In this document: piece by piece, positions 42,819-52,276 of the stretch
Layout: every line of letters starts with the position of its first letter
Numbering within the stretch: position 1 is the stretch's first letter
Assembly (NCBI RefSeq): GCF_027532185.1
Contig: NZ_JAPZSV010000007.1
Coordinates: forward strand, 1 to 64,000
DNA: 64,000 nucleotides
Source: Hylemonella sp.
Lineage (GTDB): Bacteria; Pseudomonadota; Gammaproteobacteria; Burkholderiales; Burkholderiaceae_C
Direction: 5' to 3'
Translations under genes and position numbers: made by a program
The notes under the pieces: model-generated
The model's input: the letters and a program-made list of their open reading frames with translations, nothing else
The model's database searches: none
What the model was told of the DNA's origin: nothing

Positions 42819-45800
42819 CTACATGTTCCGGCGGTACTGCCCGCCGACCTCGAACAACGCCGTGGTGATCTGCCCCAGCGAGCAGACCTGCACCGCGTCC
42901 ATCAGCACCTCGAAGACGTTGCGGTTCTCGATCACCGCCTGCTGCAGGCGCTGCAGCATGGCCGGCGCCTGGTCCGCATGGCGCGCGTGGAAATCGCGCA
43001 AGCGCTGCAGCTGGCTCTGCTTCTCCTCTTCCGTCGAACGCGCGAGCTCCAGCTTCTCAAGCACAGTATCGCCGTGCGGGTTGCGGAAGGTGTTGACGCC
43101 GATGATGGGCAGCTCGCCCGTGTGCTTGAGCATCTCGTAGTGCATGCTCTCGTCCTGGATCTTGCCGCGCTGGTAGCCGGTCTCCATGGCGCCCAGCACG
43201 CCGCCACGCTCGGCGATGCGCTCGAACTCGGCCAGCACGGCCTCCTCCACCAGCTCGGTGAGCTCCTCGATGATGAAGGCGCCCTGGTTGGGGTTCTCGT
43301 TCTTCGCCAGCCCCCACTCGCGGTTGATGATGAGCTGGATGGCCATGGCCCGGCGCACCGAGTCTTCCGTGGGCGTGGTGATGGCCTCGTCGAAGGCGTT
43401 GGTGTGCAGGCTGTTGCAGTTGTCGTAGATCGCGATGAGAGCCTGCAGCGTGGTGCGGATGTCGTTGAACTGGATCTCCTGCGCGTGCAGGCTGCGACCG
43501 CTGGTCTGGATGTGGTACTTGAGCTTCTGGCTGCGCTCGTTCGCGCCATATTTCTCCTTCATGGCCACGGCCCAGATGCGACGCGCCACACGGCCCATCA
43601 CCGTGTACTCAGGGTCCATGCCGTTGCTGAAGAAGAAGGACAGATTGGGCGCGAAGTCGTCGATGTGCATGCCCCGCGCCAGGTACGCCTCCACCAGCGT
43701 GAAGCCGTTGGACAGGGTGAAGGCCAGCTGGCTGATGGGATTGGCCCCCGCTTCGGCGATGTGGTAGCCCGAGATGGACACCGAGTAGAAGTTGCGTACG
43801 CCGTGGTGCACGAAGTACTCGGCAATGTCGCCCATGACCTTGAGCGAGAACTCGGTGGAGAAGATGCAGGTGTTCTGGCCCTGGTCTTCCTTGAGGATGT
43901 CGGCCTGCACCGTGCCGCGCACGTTCTCCAGCACCCAGGCGCGGATCTTGGCGGCCTCGGTGTCGGTGGGCTCACGGCCGTTGTCCGTCTTGAACTTCTC
44001 CAGGTTCTGGGCGATGGCCGTGTTCATGAACATGGCCAGGATGGTGGGCGCGGGGCCGTTGATGGTCATGCTGACCGAGGTGGCCGGGTTGCAGAGGTCG
44101 AAGCCGCTGTAGAGCACCTTCATGTCGTCGAGCGTGGCGATGCTCACGCCCGAGTTGCCGACCTTGCCGTAGATATCGGGGCGCGGATCGGGATCGTTGC
44201 CGTAAAGCGTGACGGAATCGAAAGCCGTGGACAGGCGCTTGGCGGGCATGCCTTCGCTCAACAGCTTGAAGCGACGGTTGGTGCGGAAGGGGTCGCCCTC
44301 GCCAGCGAACATGCGGGTGGGGTCCTCGTTCTCGCGCTTGAAGGCGAAGGTACCGGCGGTGTAGGGGTAGCTGCCGGGCACGTTGTCCAGCATCAGCCAT
44401 TGCAGGATCTCGCCATGGTCCTCGTAGCGCGGGAGGGCCACCTTGCGGATCGTGGTGCCGGACAGGCTCTTGACGGTGAGCGCGGTGCGGATCTCCTTGT
44501 CACGGATCTTCACCACGTACTCGTCGCCGGCATAGGCCTGCTGCATCTGCGGCCACTGGGCCAGCAGCTTGCGGGCGTCGGCGTCCATCTGCAGCTCGCG
44601 TGACTGCGCGAGGTCGATCGCGGCCTCGGCGGCCTTGGGGCGGTCGGGTTTGTCCACGCTGAGCATGCGTGCGGCCTCACGCAGCTGCTGGATCTCGCGC
44701 GCCAGGCGGGCCTGGGCCCGCGCACGCCGCTTGTAGCCGCGCACGGTGTCCGAGATTTCGGCGAGGTAGCGCGTACGCTGGGCGGGCACGATGGGCATCT
44801 GATTGCTGCTGTGACGCACGCTGACCACGGGTAGGCGGCCGTCCTGGAGCTTCAGGCCCAGGGCCTGCAGTCGGGCCTTGAGCGCCTGGTAGAGCGCGGT
44901 CACGCCGTCGTCGTTGAACCGCGCCGCCATGGTGCCGTAGACCGGCATGGTCTCGGGCGACACGTTGAAGGCCGAGCGGTTGCGCTGCACCTGCTTGGCC
45001 ACGTCGCGCAGCGCGTCCGCCGCGCCCTTGCGGTCGAACTTGTTGATGGCCACGAACTCGGCGAAGTCCAGCATGTCGATCTTTTCCAGCTGGCTGGCAG
45101 CGCCGAACTCGGGGGTCATCACGTAGAGCGGCACGTCCACGTGCGGCACGATGGCGGCGTCGCCCTGACCGATGCCCGAGGTCTCGACGATGACGAGATC
45201 GAAGCCGGCGCACTTGCAGGCGGCCACCACATCGGGCAGGGCCGCGCTGATCTCGCTGCCCGCCTCGCGCGTGGCCAGCGAACGCATGTAGACACGCGGC
45301 CCCTGGCCCCAGGGGTTGATGGCGTTCATGCGGATGCGGTCGCCCAGCAGCGCACCGCCGCTCTTGCGGCGCGAGGGGTCGATGCTGATGACAGCCACGC
45401 GCAGCGCGTCGCCCTGGTCCAGGCGCAAGCGGCGGATGAGTTCGTCGGTCAGGCTGGACTTGCCTGCGCCCCCCGTGCCCGTGATGCCGAGCACGGGCAC
45501 CTTGTGGCCGGCGGCCTGCTCCCGCAAGGTCTGACGCAAGGCCTCATCGACGCTGCCGTTTTCCAGCACGGTGATCAGCTGGGCCAGCGCGCGCCAGGCT
45601 GCTTCGGTGTGGCCCTGGATAGCGCTCAGAGCACGAGGCGCATGGGCGCTCAGGTCCTGGTCGCAGCGCATGACCATCTCGCCAATCATGCCCTGCAGGC
45701 CCATGCGCTGCCCGTCCTCGGGGCTGTAGATGCGCGTGACGCCGTAGTCCTGCAACTCGCGGATCTCGGCGGGCACGATGACGCCACCGCCGCCGCCAAA

Positions 45801-46112
45801 CACCTGGATGTGCTGCCCGCCACGCTGGCGCAGCAGATCGATCATGTACTTGAAGTACTCGACGTGGCCGCCCTGGTAGGAGCTGACGGCGATGCCTTGC
45901 ACGTCCTCCTGCAGCGCGGCCGTCACCACCTCGTCGACGCTGCGGTTGTGACCCAGGTGGATGACCTCGGCCCCCATGCCCTGCAGGATACGACGCATGA
46001 TGTTGATGGCCGCGTCGTGCCCGTCGAAAAGACTGGCGGCCGTGACGAAGCGCACCTTGTGCTTCGGACGGTAGTTGGCCAGGGCCTGGTAATCGGCGGA
46101 GAGCTGGGTCAT
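42819..46112 (-). CDS. icmF: Fused isobutyryl-CoA mutase IcmF
   Basis: 1097 aa. Domain order is a B12-binding domain (about 15-155; [11 protein letters not shown] with the cobalt-ligand His32), a MeaI/MeaB-type G-protein chaperone (about 200-430; Walker [13 protein letters not shown] at 209-220), a linker and the radical mutase barrel (about 560-1097; [25 protein letters not shown] and the [14 protein letters not shown] substrate region). It interconverts isobutyryl-CoA and butyryl-CoA (and in some members isovaleryl/pivalyl-CoA) using adenosylcobalamin, with the fused GTPase guarding the cofactor. Its promoter carries a 22-bp palindrome. The gene stands alone, with its own terminator-bounded unit. 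Confidence 0.96.
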   Translation of the reverse strand: MTQLSADYQALANYRPKHKVRFVTAASLFDGHDAAINIMRRILQGMGAEVIHLGHNRSVDEVVTAALQEDVQGIAVSSYQGGHVEYFKYMIDLLRQRGGQHIQVFGGGGGVIVPAEIRELQDYGVTRIYSPEDGQRMGLQGMIGEMVMRCDQDLSAHAPRALSAIQGHTEAAWRALAQLITVLENGSVDEALRQTLREQAAGHKVPVLGITGTGGAGKSSLTDELIRRLRLDQGDALRVAVISIDPSRRKSGGALLGDRIRMNAINPWGQGPRVYMRSLATREAGSEISAALPDVVAACKCAGFDLVIVETSGIGQGDAAIVPHVDVPLYVMTPEFGAASQLEKIDMLDFAEFVAINKFDRKGAADALRDVAKQVQRNRSAFNVSPETMPVYGTMAARFNDDGVTALYQALKARLQALGLKLQDGRLPVVSVRHSSNQMPIVPAQRTRYLAEISDTVRGYKRRARAQARLAREIQQLREAARMLSVDKPDRPKAAEAAIDLAQSRELQMDADARKLLAQWPQMQQAYAGDEYVVKIRDKEIRTALTVKSLSGTTIRKVALPRYEDHGEILQWLMLDNVPGSYPYTAGTFAFKRENEDPTRMFAGEGDPFRTNRRFKLLSEGMPAKRLSTAFDSVTLYGNDPDPRPDIYGKVGNSGVSIATLDDMKVLYSGFDLCNPATSVSMTINGPAPTILAMFMNTAIAQNLEKFKTDNGREPTDTEAAKIRAWVLENVRGTVQADILKEDQGQNTCIFSTEFSLKVMGDIAEYFVHHGVRNFYSVSISGYHIAEAGANPISQLAFTLSNGFTLVEAYLARGMHIDDFAPNLSFFFSNGMDPEYTVMGRVARRIWAVAMKEKYGANERSQKLKYHIQTSGRSLHAQEIQFNDIRTTLQALIAIYDNCNSLHTNAFDEAITTPTEDSVRRAMAIQLIINREWGLAKNENPNQGAFIIEELTELVEEAVLAEFERIAERGGVLGAMETGYQRGKIQDESMHYEMLKHTGELPIIGVNTFRNPHGDTVLEKLELARSTEEEKQSQLQRLRDFHARHADQAPAMLQRLQQAVIENRNVFEVLMDAVQVCSLGQITTALFEVGGQYRRNM

Positions 46113-46124
46113 GCGGGGGCTCGG

Positions 46125-46174
46125 TTGACGTTTACGTAAACGTCAATCTTAGCCCTTTCGGCCATTCCGACCAA
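46125..46174 (-). promoter_or_regulatory. icmF promoter with a 22-bp operator palindrome
   Basis: On the minus strand TTGGTC (46174-46169), 17 bp, then TAAGAT (46151-46146) form a good sigma-70 promoter. Directly after the -10 lies a perfect 22-bp palindrome (46146-46125) with half-site TTGACGTTTAC followed by its inverse. It covers the expected start site, so a repressor bound there would block icmF. The sequence recalls ACGTAAACGT-type sites of branched-chain acyl-CoA regulators (Liu type); that link is inference. Confidence 0.75.
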
Positions 46175-46175
46175 G

Positions 46176-46204
46176 AAAAAGGGGCGCCGAAGCGCCCCTT
46201 TTTT
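46176..46204. terminator. Terminator between the TRAP operon and icmF
   Basis: AAAAAGGGGCGC-CGAA-GCGCCCCTTTTTT has A and T runs on both sides. On the minus strand it ends the TRAP transporter transcript just before the icmF promoter. Confidence 0.92.
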
Positions 46205-46229
46205 GCCCTGCCTGACGGCAGATGGCTGA

Positions 46230-48140
46230 TCACTTGTACAGCACCTCGGGCAGCCACATGCCGATGCCGGGGAAGTTGTACAGCAGGATGATGGCCAGCA
46301 CCTGGATGCCCATGAAAGGCAGCATGCCGGCAAAAATCTGGTTCAGCGTCACATGCGGCGGGCTGACCCCCTTGAGGTAGAAGGCTGCCATGGCCACCGG
46401 CGGCGACAGGAAGGCGGTCTGCAGGTTCAGCGCCACGAGCAGGCCGAAGAACAGCGGATCGACCCCGAAGTTGTCCAGCAGCGGGATGAAGATGGGCATG
46501 AAGATCACGATGATCTCGGTCCACTCCAGCGGCCAGCCCAGGATGAAGATGATGACCTGGCTCAGCACCAGGAACTGGGTCTTGGTCAGGTTCATGGACA
46601 TGACCCAGTTCTCCACCAGCTCCTGGCCACCGAGCAGGGCGAAGGCCGCTGAGAAGATGGCCGAGCCGACGAAGAGCCAGCACACCATAGCCGAGGTCTT
46701 GGCCGTGAGGAACACGCTCTCCTTCACCACATTCAGGGTCAGCTGCTTGTAGGCTGCAGCCAGCAAGAAGCCGCCCAGCGCGCCCACGGCGGCAGCCTCG
46801 GTGGGCGTGGCCAGGCCCAGCACGATGGAGCCCAGGACCGCCAGGATCAGCACCAGCAAGGGGAAGAAGCTGGTCAGCAGCATCTTGAAGACTTCCAGCC
46901 GGGTGAAGCTCAGGAAGGCGTAGTACACGACCAGGGCGAGGGCGCCAACCGCGAGGCTGATCCAGAAGCTCAGCGGTGCGGGCTTGCTGGTCGGCGCGTC
47001 GGCCGCGGCAGCCACGGCAGCGGGCGGCTCGGCCACGTCCGAGACACTGGCCGTTTCTTCCGCCTTCTCCTCTTCGGCACCCGGAGGCTCTTGCACGCCG
47101 GAGGCGCTCTGCTCTTCCTCTTCACCGCCCGGGGGCTCGGCCAGGCCGGTGTCGGCCGTGCTCTCCACCTCCATGACCGGCACTTCCTCGACTGGCGGCA
47201 CCGAGGTCACGCTGGCGTAGCTGCCCAGCGCCACGAAGACGAAGAGGATCAGGGGCAGGAGAACGACGCCCAACTGCTTGAGCAGGTAGCTCGCGGGGAC
47301 GTCGGCATTGCGCTGGCCCTTGAGGGCCTTGAGCAGCGTGGGCAGGGCGCGCGCGCCGTGCGAGGGCGCCACTTTCTCCAGCAGGGGCGGCAGCGGCACA
47401 TAACGCTCGGCCTCCGGCAGCGGGGGCGCCATATGGGGCTTGATCTTCGCGATGATGATCACGTAGGCGATGTACAGGCCGGCGAGCATCAGGCCCGGGA
47501 AGAAGGCACCGGCGTAGAGCTGCACCACCGAGACGCCGGCGGTGGCACCGTAGACGATGAGCATCACCGAGGGCGGAATCAGAATGCCCAGGCAGCCACC
47601 GGCGGTGATGGCGCCCGCCGACATCTTGACGTCGTAGCCCGCGCGCAGCATTTGCGGCAGGGCCAGCAGGCCCATGAGCGTGACCACGGCGCCGACGATG
47701 CCGGTGGCGGTGGCGAACACGGCACAGGTCACGAGCGTGGCGACAGCCAGCGCGCCAGGGACACGCACGAGGGCGAGGTGCAGGCTCCTGAAGAGCTTCT
47801 CGATCAGGTTGGCCCGCTCCACGAGATAGCCCATGAAGACGAAGAGGGGGATCGAGATCAGCACGTCGTTGCTCATGACCTTGAAGGCCGAGGCAACCAT
47901 GAGGTCCAGCGTCTTCTGCGTGTTTTCCTCGTAGGCGATCCAGGTGAAGATCATGCCCATGCCCATCAGGGTGAAGGCGGTGGGAAAGCCCAGCATGATG
48001 GCCACGACCACCAGCGAGAGCATGAGCAGGCCGATGTGGCCGTTGGTGATCTTGTCAGCGCTGATCAGCATGGTCAGCGCACCGGCAATGATCAGCCCCA
48101 TCAGGCTGAAGCCGAACCAGAGTTCTTTGCGGATTTTCAT
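46230..48140 (-). CDS. dctM: TRAP transporter large permease (DctM family) with an extra two-helix and acidic insert
   Basis: 636 aa, far longer than the usual 425-450. The ATG at 48140 overlaps the dctQ stop by 4 bp (ATGA). Family motifs are normal: GFPTAFTLMG, ISIPLFVFMGYLVERANL, TGIVGAVVTLMGLLALP, GGCLGILIPPSVMLIVYG and GLATPTEAAAVGALGG. Between residues about 285 and 412 there is an insert: one hydrophobic segment (LGVVLLPLILFVFVALGSYAS), a 75-residue Pro/Glu/Ala-rich loop with three EPP repeats (AEPPGGEEEE, QEPPGAEEEK, AEPPAAVAAA) and a second hydrophobic segment (SFWISLAVGALALVVYYAF). It imports the ligand bound by the TakP-like receptor using an ion gradient. Confidence 0.92.
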   Translation of the reverse strand: MKIRKELWFGFSLMGLIIAGALTMLISADKITNGHIGLLMLSLVVVAIMLGFPTAFTLMGMGMIFTWIAYEENTQKTLDLMVASAFKVMSNDVLISIPLFVFMGYLVERANLIEKLFRSLHLALVRVPGALAVATLVTCAVFATATGIVGAVVTLMGLLALPQMLRAGYDVKMSAGAITAGGCLGILIPPSVMLIVYGATAGVSVVQLYAGAFFPGLMLAGLYIAYVIIIAKIKPHMAPPLPEAERYVPLPPLLEKVAPSHGARALPTLLKALKGQRNADVPASYLLKQLGVVLLPLILFVFVALGSYASVTSVPPVEEVPVMEVESTADTGLAEPPGGEEEEQSASGVQEPPGAEEEKAEETASVSDVAEPPAAVAAAADAPTSKPAPLSFWISLAVGALALVVYYAFLSFTRLEVFKMLLTSFFPLLVLILAVLGSIVLGLATPTEAAAVGALGGFLLAAAYKQLTLNVVKESVFLTAKTSAMVCWLFVGSAIFSAAFALLGGQELVENWVMSMNLTKTQFLVLSQVIIFILGWPLEWTEIIVIFMPIFIPLLDNFGVDPLFFGLLVALNLQTAFLSPPVAMAAFYLKGVSPPHVTLNQIFAGMLPFMGIQVLAIILLYNFPGIGMWLPEVLYK

Positions 48141-48757
48141 TTGTGGGCGCCTTCCTTCGCGACGTACTTGTCCAGCGCCTGGATGTCTTCGTCTTTCACG
48201 TGCACCATTTCCTTGAGTTTCTCGACGTCCACTTCCTCCACGTCCTGCTCGCGCGACGGCCACTCGCCGTCACGGATGCAGTAAACGCAGCGGATGATCT
48301 CGACGATGCCTTGCAGCAGCAGAATGCCGCCCGACAGCGGGATGATGAATTTGAAGGGATAGATCGGCAGGGGCTCGGCAGAGAACGTCTGCTCGCGGAT
48401 GGCCAGCGCCTCGCCGAAGTAGACCCAGCCAGCCCAGGTCAACGCGGTGATCCCCGGGAGGAAGAACACGAAATAAAGAATCAGGTCGATGGTGGCCTGG
48501 GTGCGCGGCCGGAAAAAGCCGTAAAGCACGTCGCCACGCACATGACCGTTCTTGGCCAGGGTGTAGGCGCCGGCCGTCATGAAGAGCGTGCCGTAGAGCA
48601 TGATCTGGAAGTCCAGCATCCAGGCGTGGGGTTTGTTCAGCACGTAGCGCGAGAACACTTCCCAGCTGATCATGAAGGTGAGGATGAGAGCGGTCCAGGC
48701 GAAGATCTTGCCGATCCAGGTGGACAGGCGATCGACCGCGAGCAGGAAGTTCTGCAT
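48137..48757 (-). CDS. dctQ: TRAP transporter small permease (DctQ family)
   Basis: 206 aa with four hydrophobic segments: LSTWIGKIFAWTALILTFMISWEVFSRY, FQIMLYGTLFMTAGAYTLA, LYFVFFLPGITALTWAGWVY and FIIPLSGGILLLQGIVEIIR. The conserved GHVRGDVLYGFFRPR motif is present. The acidic C-terminal tail (QDVEEVDVEKLKEMVHVKDED) is longer than in many DctQ proteins. It pairs with the large permease; a hairpin separates it from the receptor gene upstream. Confidence 0.93.
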   Translation of the reverse strand: MQNFLLAVDRLSTWIGKIFAWTALILTFMISWEVFSRYVLNKPHAWMLDFQIMLYGTLFMTAGAYTLAKNGHVRGDVLYGFFRPRTQATIDLILYFVFFLPGITALTWAGWVYFGEALAIREQTFSAEPLPIYPFKFIIPLSGGILLLQGIVEIIRCVYCIRDGEWPSREQDVEEVDVEKLKEMVHVKDEDIQALDKYVAKEGAHK

Positions 48758-48802
48758 GGGGATCCTAGCAGTCAGTTGGAGGTCAGGTGGTCAGAATAGA
48801 GA

Positions 48803-48834
48803 GAGGGCGCCATGGCTTGCACCACAGCGCCCTC
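48803..48834 (-). other. Intercistronic hairpin between TRAP receptor and dctQ
   Basis: 8-bp arms GAGGGCGC / GCGCCCTC around a 16-nt loop, no U-run, 34 bp after the receptor stop codon. It matches the position of hairpins after the receptor genes of the two Liv operons. Confidence 0.6.
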
Positions 48835-48867
48835 CCAGGCAGAGCGGGATTTTAACCGTTCAGCCGA

Positions 48868-49992
48868 TCAGCTCTTCTTGGCCGGCTGCTTCTTGGCGAA
48901 GTAGTGGTTGGCGGCCATCTTGAAGTCCACGGTGTAGTCGTTCCACCACTGGGTGGCACGCTCGGCGTAGGCGCGCTGGGAGTCGATCACCTTCTTGAAC
49001 AGCGGGTTCTCGGCACTCTTCTTGGCCATGATCTTGTCCCACGAGGCCAGCTGGCCCTGGAGCACGGAGTTCGGGGTCTTGTAGAACTTGACGCCCTGCT
49101 TCTTGAGCTCGATGTAGTCAGCCGAGTTGCGCTCGATGGCCTTCCAGCTCATGTCGGCGCTGGCGGCCTGCACGGCGTAGTCGATCACGGCCTTGAGTTC
49201 GGTCGGCAGGGCGTTGACCTTGGTCTTGTTGAACAGGATCTCGAACTGTTCGCCGGACTGGTGGAAGCTCTGCAGCATGCAGTTCTTCACCACGTCGGGG
49301 AAGCCCAGCAGGCGGTCGGAGGAGGCGTTGTTGAACTCGGCACCGTCGATCAGGCCACGGTCCAGAGCGGGGACGATTTCGCCGCCGGGCAGCGGGTTCA
49401 CGGCAGCGCCCATGTCGGTGTACATGTCAACGGCCAGGCCCACGGTACGGAACTTGGTGCCCTTCACGTCGGCGGCCTTGGTGATGGGCTTCTTGAACCA
49501 GCCGAAGGGCTGGGTGGGCATGGGGCCGTAGAGGTAGGACACCACGTCCATGTTGATGGCCTTGTAGATCTCGTCCAGCAGGGCCTTGCCGCCGCCGTAG
49601 TAGTGCCAGGCCAGCAGCATGTTGGGGTCCATGCCGAAGGACGGACCCGAACCCCACAGGGCCAGGGCCGAGTTCTTGCCGTAGTGGTAGGCCACCACGC
49701 CGTGACCGGCGTCGAGGGTGCCCTTGTTCACGGCTTCGAGCAGCTGGAAGGCCGGCACCACGGAGCCTGCGGGCAGCACTTCGATCTTGAGCTTGCCTTC
49801 GGCCATCTTGTTCACCTTGGCGGCGAAGTCGTTGGCGTACTCGTGGAAGATGTCCTTGGAGGGCCAGGTGCTCTGCAGACGCATGGTGGTCGCGGTCTGC
49901 GCGGTGGCCAGCATCGGGGCGGACACAGCGCCGGCGGCGACGGCAACGCCTTTGAGCAGGCTGCGGCGGTTGGGGGATTTGTTATCGGTCAC
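48868..49992 (-). CDS. TRAP transporter solute receptor, TakP-like (predicted 2-oxo acid binding)
   Basis: 374 aa from a GTG at 49992 with GGAG at proper distance. The N-terminus SPNRRSLLKGVAVAAGAVSAPMLATAQ is a Tat signal (RRSLLK). The mature protein starts TTMRLQSTWPSKDIFHEYANDFAAKV and has EVLPAGSVVPAFQLLEAVNKGTLDAGHG, LAWHYYGGGKALLDEI and PGGEIVPALDRGLIDGAEF. These match the TakP group of DctP receptors, whose founding member binds pyruvate and other alpha-keto acids, so 2-oxo acids are the likely cargo. First gene of the three-gene TRAP operon. Confidence 0.92.
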   Translation of the reverse strand: MTDNKSPNRRSLLKGVAVAAGAVSAPMLATAQTATTMRLQSTWPSKDIFHEYANDFAAKVNKMAEGKLKIEVLPAGSVVPAFQLLEAVNKGTLDAGHGVVAYHYGKNSALALWGSGPSFGMDPNMLLAWHYYGGGKALLDEIYKAINMDVVSYLYGPMPTQPFGWFKKPITKAADVKGTKFRTVGLAVDMYTDMGAAVNPLPGGEIVPALDRGLIDGAEFNNASSDRLLGFPDVVKNCMLQSFHQSGEQFEILFNKTKVNALPTELKAVIDYAVQAASADMSWKAIERNSADYIELKKQGVKFYKTPNSVLQGQLASWDKIMAKKSAENPLFKKVIDSQRAYAERATQWWNDYTVDFKMAANHYFAKKQPAKKS

Positions 49993-50244
49993 GGTGGTCT
50001 CCGGTTGTGGACAAGACAGCGTGGCAGGACCATGTTTTTGTCCGCCATCGGGCACGCATTCTGCGCCTGAGCGGGTGTACGCATTCCTAGGGGTTTTCAC
50101 CAAGTTTGCGTCACGTGATTGTGAAACTGTTTCAACTCGGCGCACACATCGCGCCAATGACGACCAATTGACATAAACCCCATGAAGTGAGGGTAGAAAG
50201 CCGCTGTGCTGTTGCACATCACAAAAACTTTTGAGGAGACTTTC
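49993..50244. promoter_or_regulatory. Divergent control region of the TRAP operon and the FAH-family gene
   Basis: 252 bp without a gene. Two dyads are adjacent: TCACGTGA (50111-50118) and TGAAAC-T-GTTTCA (50122-50134), possible operators. TTGACA at 50168-50173 is a consensus -35 for the plus-strand gene, with only weak -10 candidates (GGTAGA near 50192). Confidence 0.45.
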
Positions 50245-51030
50245 ATGGACCGCCGTCATTTCTTCCAGAACACCGCGCTCGTCACAAGCGGCGCGCTCGC
50301 GGGTTGCGCCCTGCCCGGCACCGCCGCCCACAAGTCGCGCACACCCTTCGAGGTGGCCGACACCACCCTCCCTATCGTAGGCAGCGACGAGGTCTTCCCG
50401 GTGCGCCGCATCTACTGCATCGGCCGCAACTACCGCGCGCATGCGATCGAGATGGGATCCAACCCGGACCGCGAGCCGCCCTTTTTCTTTCAGAAGCCGA
50501 CGGACGCGGTCCAGTACGTGCCGGCCGGCACCGTGGCCGACCATCCCTATCCCACGCTGACCAAGAACTACCACTACGAGGCGGAGCTGGTGGCCTGCCT
50601 GGGCAAGGGTGGCAAGAACATCCCGGTGGAGAAGGCGCTGGAGCACGTCTACGGCTACACCCTGGGCCTGGACATGACACGGCGTGACCTGCAGCGCGCC
50701 ATGGGCGACCAGAAGAAGCCCTGGGAGATCGGCAAGAGCTTTGACCGCTCGGCACCCATCGGCGCCGTCCACCGTCTGGCCCAGACCGGGCATTTCACGC
50801 AGGGCAACATCTGGCTCAAGGTCAATGGCCAGATCAAGCAGAACGCGGACCTGAAGCAGATGATCTGGAGCGTTGCCGAACAGATCAGCCGCCTGTCCGA
50901 AGCCAACGAACTCTACCCGGGCGACATCATCTACTCGGGCACCCCGGAAAACGTCGGGCCGGTGGTCAAGGGGGACGTCATCGAGATGCACATCGACGGG
51001 CTGCCCAATCTGAGCGTGCGTATCGTCTGA
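50245..51030 (+). CDS. Fumarylacetoacetate hydrolase-family protein with a Tat/lipoprotein-like signal
   Basis: 261 aa; the ATG at 50245 follows GAGGAG. The first 25 residues, MDRRHFFQNTALVTSGALAGCALPG, contain an Arg pair, a hydrophobic stretch and a lipobox (LAGC), so the protein appears exported and lipidated. The rest is a typical FAH fold: IYCIGRNYRAHAIEMG, PFFFQKPTDAV, YEAELVACLGKGG (metal-binding Glu pair), YGYTLGLDMTRRDLQ and GDIIYSGTPENVGPVVKGD. FAH enzymes hydrolyse C-C bonds of oxo-acids or decarboxylate them and are normally cytosolic. It is divergent from the 2-oxo acid-type TRAP transporter, which fits its chemistry. Confidence 0.9.
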   Translation: MDRRHFFQNTALVTSGALAGCALPGTAAHKSRTPFEVADTTLPIVGSDEVFPVRRIYCIGRNYRAHAIEMGSNPDREPPFFFQKPTDAVQYVPAGTVADHPYPTLTKNYHYEAELVACLGKGGKNIPVEKALEHVYGYTLGLDMTRRDLQRAMGDQKKPWEIGKSFDRSAPIGAVHRLAQTGHFTQGNIWLKVNGQIKQNADLKQMIWSVAEQISRLSEANELYPGDIIYSGTPENVGPVVKGDVIEMHIDGLPNLSVRIV

Positions 51031-51052
51031 GGGGACGCGCCACACCGCCAAG

Positions 51053-51083
51053 GGACCGCGTTTTCGCGACGCGGTCCTTTTTT
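51053..51083 (+). terminator. Rho-independent terminator of the FAH-family gene
   Basis: 9-bp arms GGACCGCGT / ACGCGGTCC around TTTCGCG, followed by TTTTTT (51078-51083). Confidence 0.92.
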
Positions 51084-51124
51084 GCGTATCCTTGAGGGTT
51101 CTGCGCCCGACCGGCGCTTTCGTC

Positions 51125-52249
51125 ATGAACCCGATCCAGCTTTTCGACCCGGCTTCCAGCACGTACACCTATCTGCTGTTCGATACAGACAGCCGTGAGG
51201 CGTTGATCATCGACCCGGTGGACGAGCAGCTGGATCGTGATCTGTTCGTGCTGCGAGACTATGGCTTGCGTCTGGTACTGGCCGTCGAGACCCATGCCCA
51301 CGCCGACCACATCACCAGTGCCGGGCTGCTGGCCGAGCACACGGGAGCGCATACCGCAGCGCCCGAGGCCTGCGGCATCCGCACCGCCACGCTGCAGCTG
51401 CACGATGGGGCCGAGCTTGCCTTTGGGCGCGAGCGGCTGCGCGCGCTGCACACACCGGGCCACACGGCCGGCAGCATGAGCTATGTCTGGGAACGCGCCG
51501 GTCAGCACCACGTGTTCACGGGGGACACCCTGCTCATCAACGGCTGCGGTCGCACCGACTTCCAGTCCGGCGATGCCGGCGCGCTCTACCGCAGCATCAC
51601 GGAAAAGCTGTTCAGCTTGCCCGAGAACACCGTGGTCTGGCCCGGGCACGACTACCACGGCCGGCGCAGCAGCACGATCGGCGCGGAGATGCGCAGCAAT
51701 GCACGCATCGCAGGTCAGTCGCGCGAGGAGTTCATCCGGCTCATGGGCGAACTGAACCTGCCCAAGCCGCGCCGCATCGACGAGGCCGTGCCGGCCAATC
51801 TGCAATCAGGCCTGCGCCATGACGCCGATGGCGCGGCACTGGCCGCAGTACGCCCCGCCGAGGGCTATGCCGGCAACATCACGCCCCAGCTCGCCTGGGC
51901 CTGGGTTCAATCGGGCGAGGGCGTGCTCATCGACGTACGTACCGATGCCGAGCGCGAATGGGTGGGCTTCGTTCCCGGGGCCGTCGGCCTGGCATGGAAA
52001 CAGTGGCCCGGCATGCAGCTCAACACCGCCTTCGACAGTGGGCTGCGTGCGTCCGTACTGCCGGGGAAGAAGGCGCTGATGCTCTGCCGTAGCGGTGTGC
52101 GTTCGATCGCCGCGGCGCGGCGCGCCACCGAGCTTGGCCTGGAGGCCTACAACATCCTCGAGGGTTTCGAGGGCGATCCCGACGAACACGCGCAGCGCGG
52201 CCGCAAGGGCGGCTGGCGCTTCCACGGCCTGCCCTGGCGCCAGGGCTGA
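51125..52249 (+). CDS. Persulfide dioxygenase-rhodanese fusion protein
   Basis: 374 aa. The metallo-beta-lactamase half (1-235) is of the ETHE1/persulfide dioxygenase type: THAHADH (His57, His59, Asp61, His62), HTPGHTAGS (His113), FTGDTLLINGCGRTDFQ (Asp134) and WPGHDYHGR (His175). The C-terminal rhodanese domain (about 250-374) has VLIDVRTDAEREWVGFVPGA and the catalytic Cys321 in CRSGVRS. The fusion oxidises glutathione persulfide to sulfite and transfers sulfane sulfur, as in the PRF protein of Burkholderia. The ATG at 51125 is supported by homology of the first strand; no good ribosome site is seen. Confidence 0.93.
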   Translation: MNPIQLFDPASSTYTYLLFDTDSREALIIDPVDEQLDRDLFVLRDYGLRLVLAVETHAHADHITSAGLLAEHTGAHTAAPEACGIRTATLQLHDGAELAFGRERLRALHTPGHTAGSMSYVWERAGQHHVFTGDTLLINGCGRTDFQSGDAGALYRSITEKLFSLPENTVVWPGHDYHGRRSSTIGAEMRSNARIAGQSREEFIRLMGELNLPKPRRIDEAVPANLQSGLRHDADGAALAAVRPAEGYAGNITPQLAWAWVQSGEGVLIDVRTDAEREWVGFVPGAVGLAWKQWPGMQLNTAFDSGLRASVLPGKKALMLCRSGVRSIAAARRATELGLEAYNILEGFEGDPDEHAQRGRKGGWRFHGLPWRQG

Positions 52250-52276
52250 GGCCTCACCTACCGGATACTGTCCACC

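Noticed and set aside
50111-50134. Specific regulator assignment for TCACGTGA and TGAAACTGTTTCA dyads
   Set aside because: Both are short enough to occur by chance and no matching regulator is encoded next to them; kept only as possible operators.
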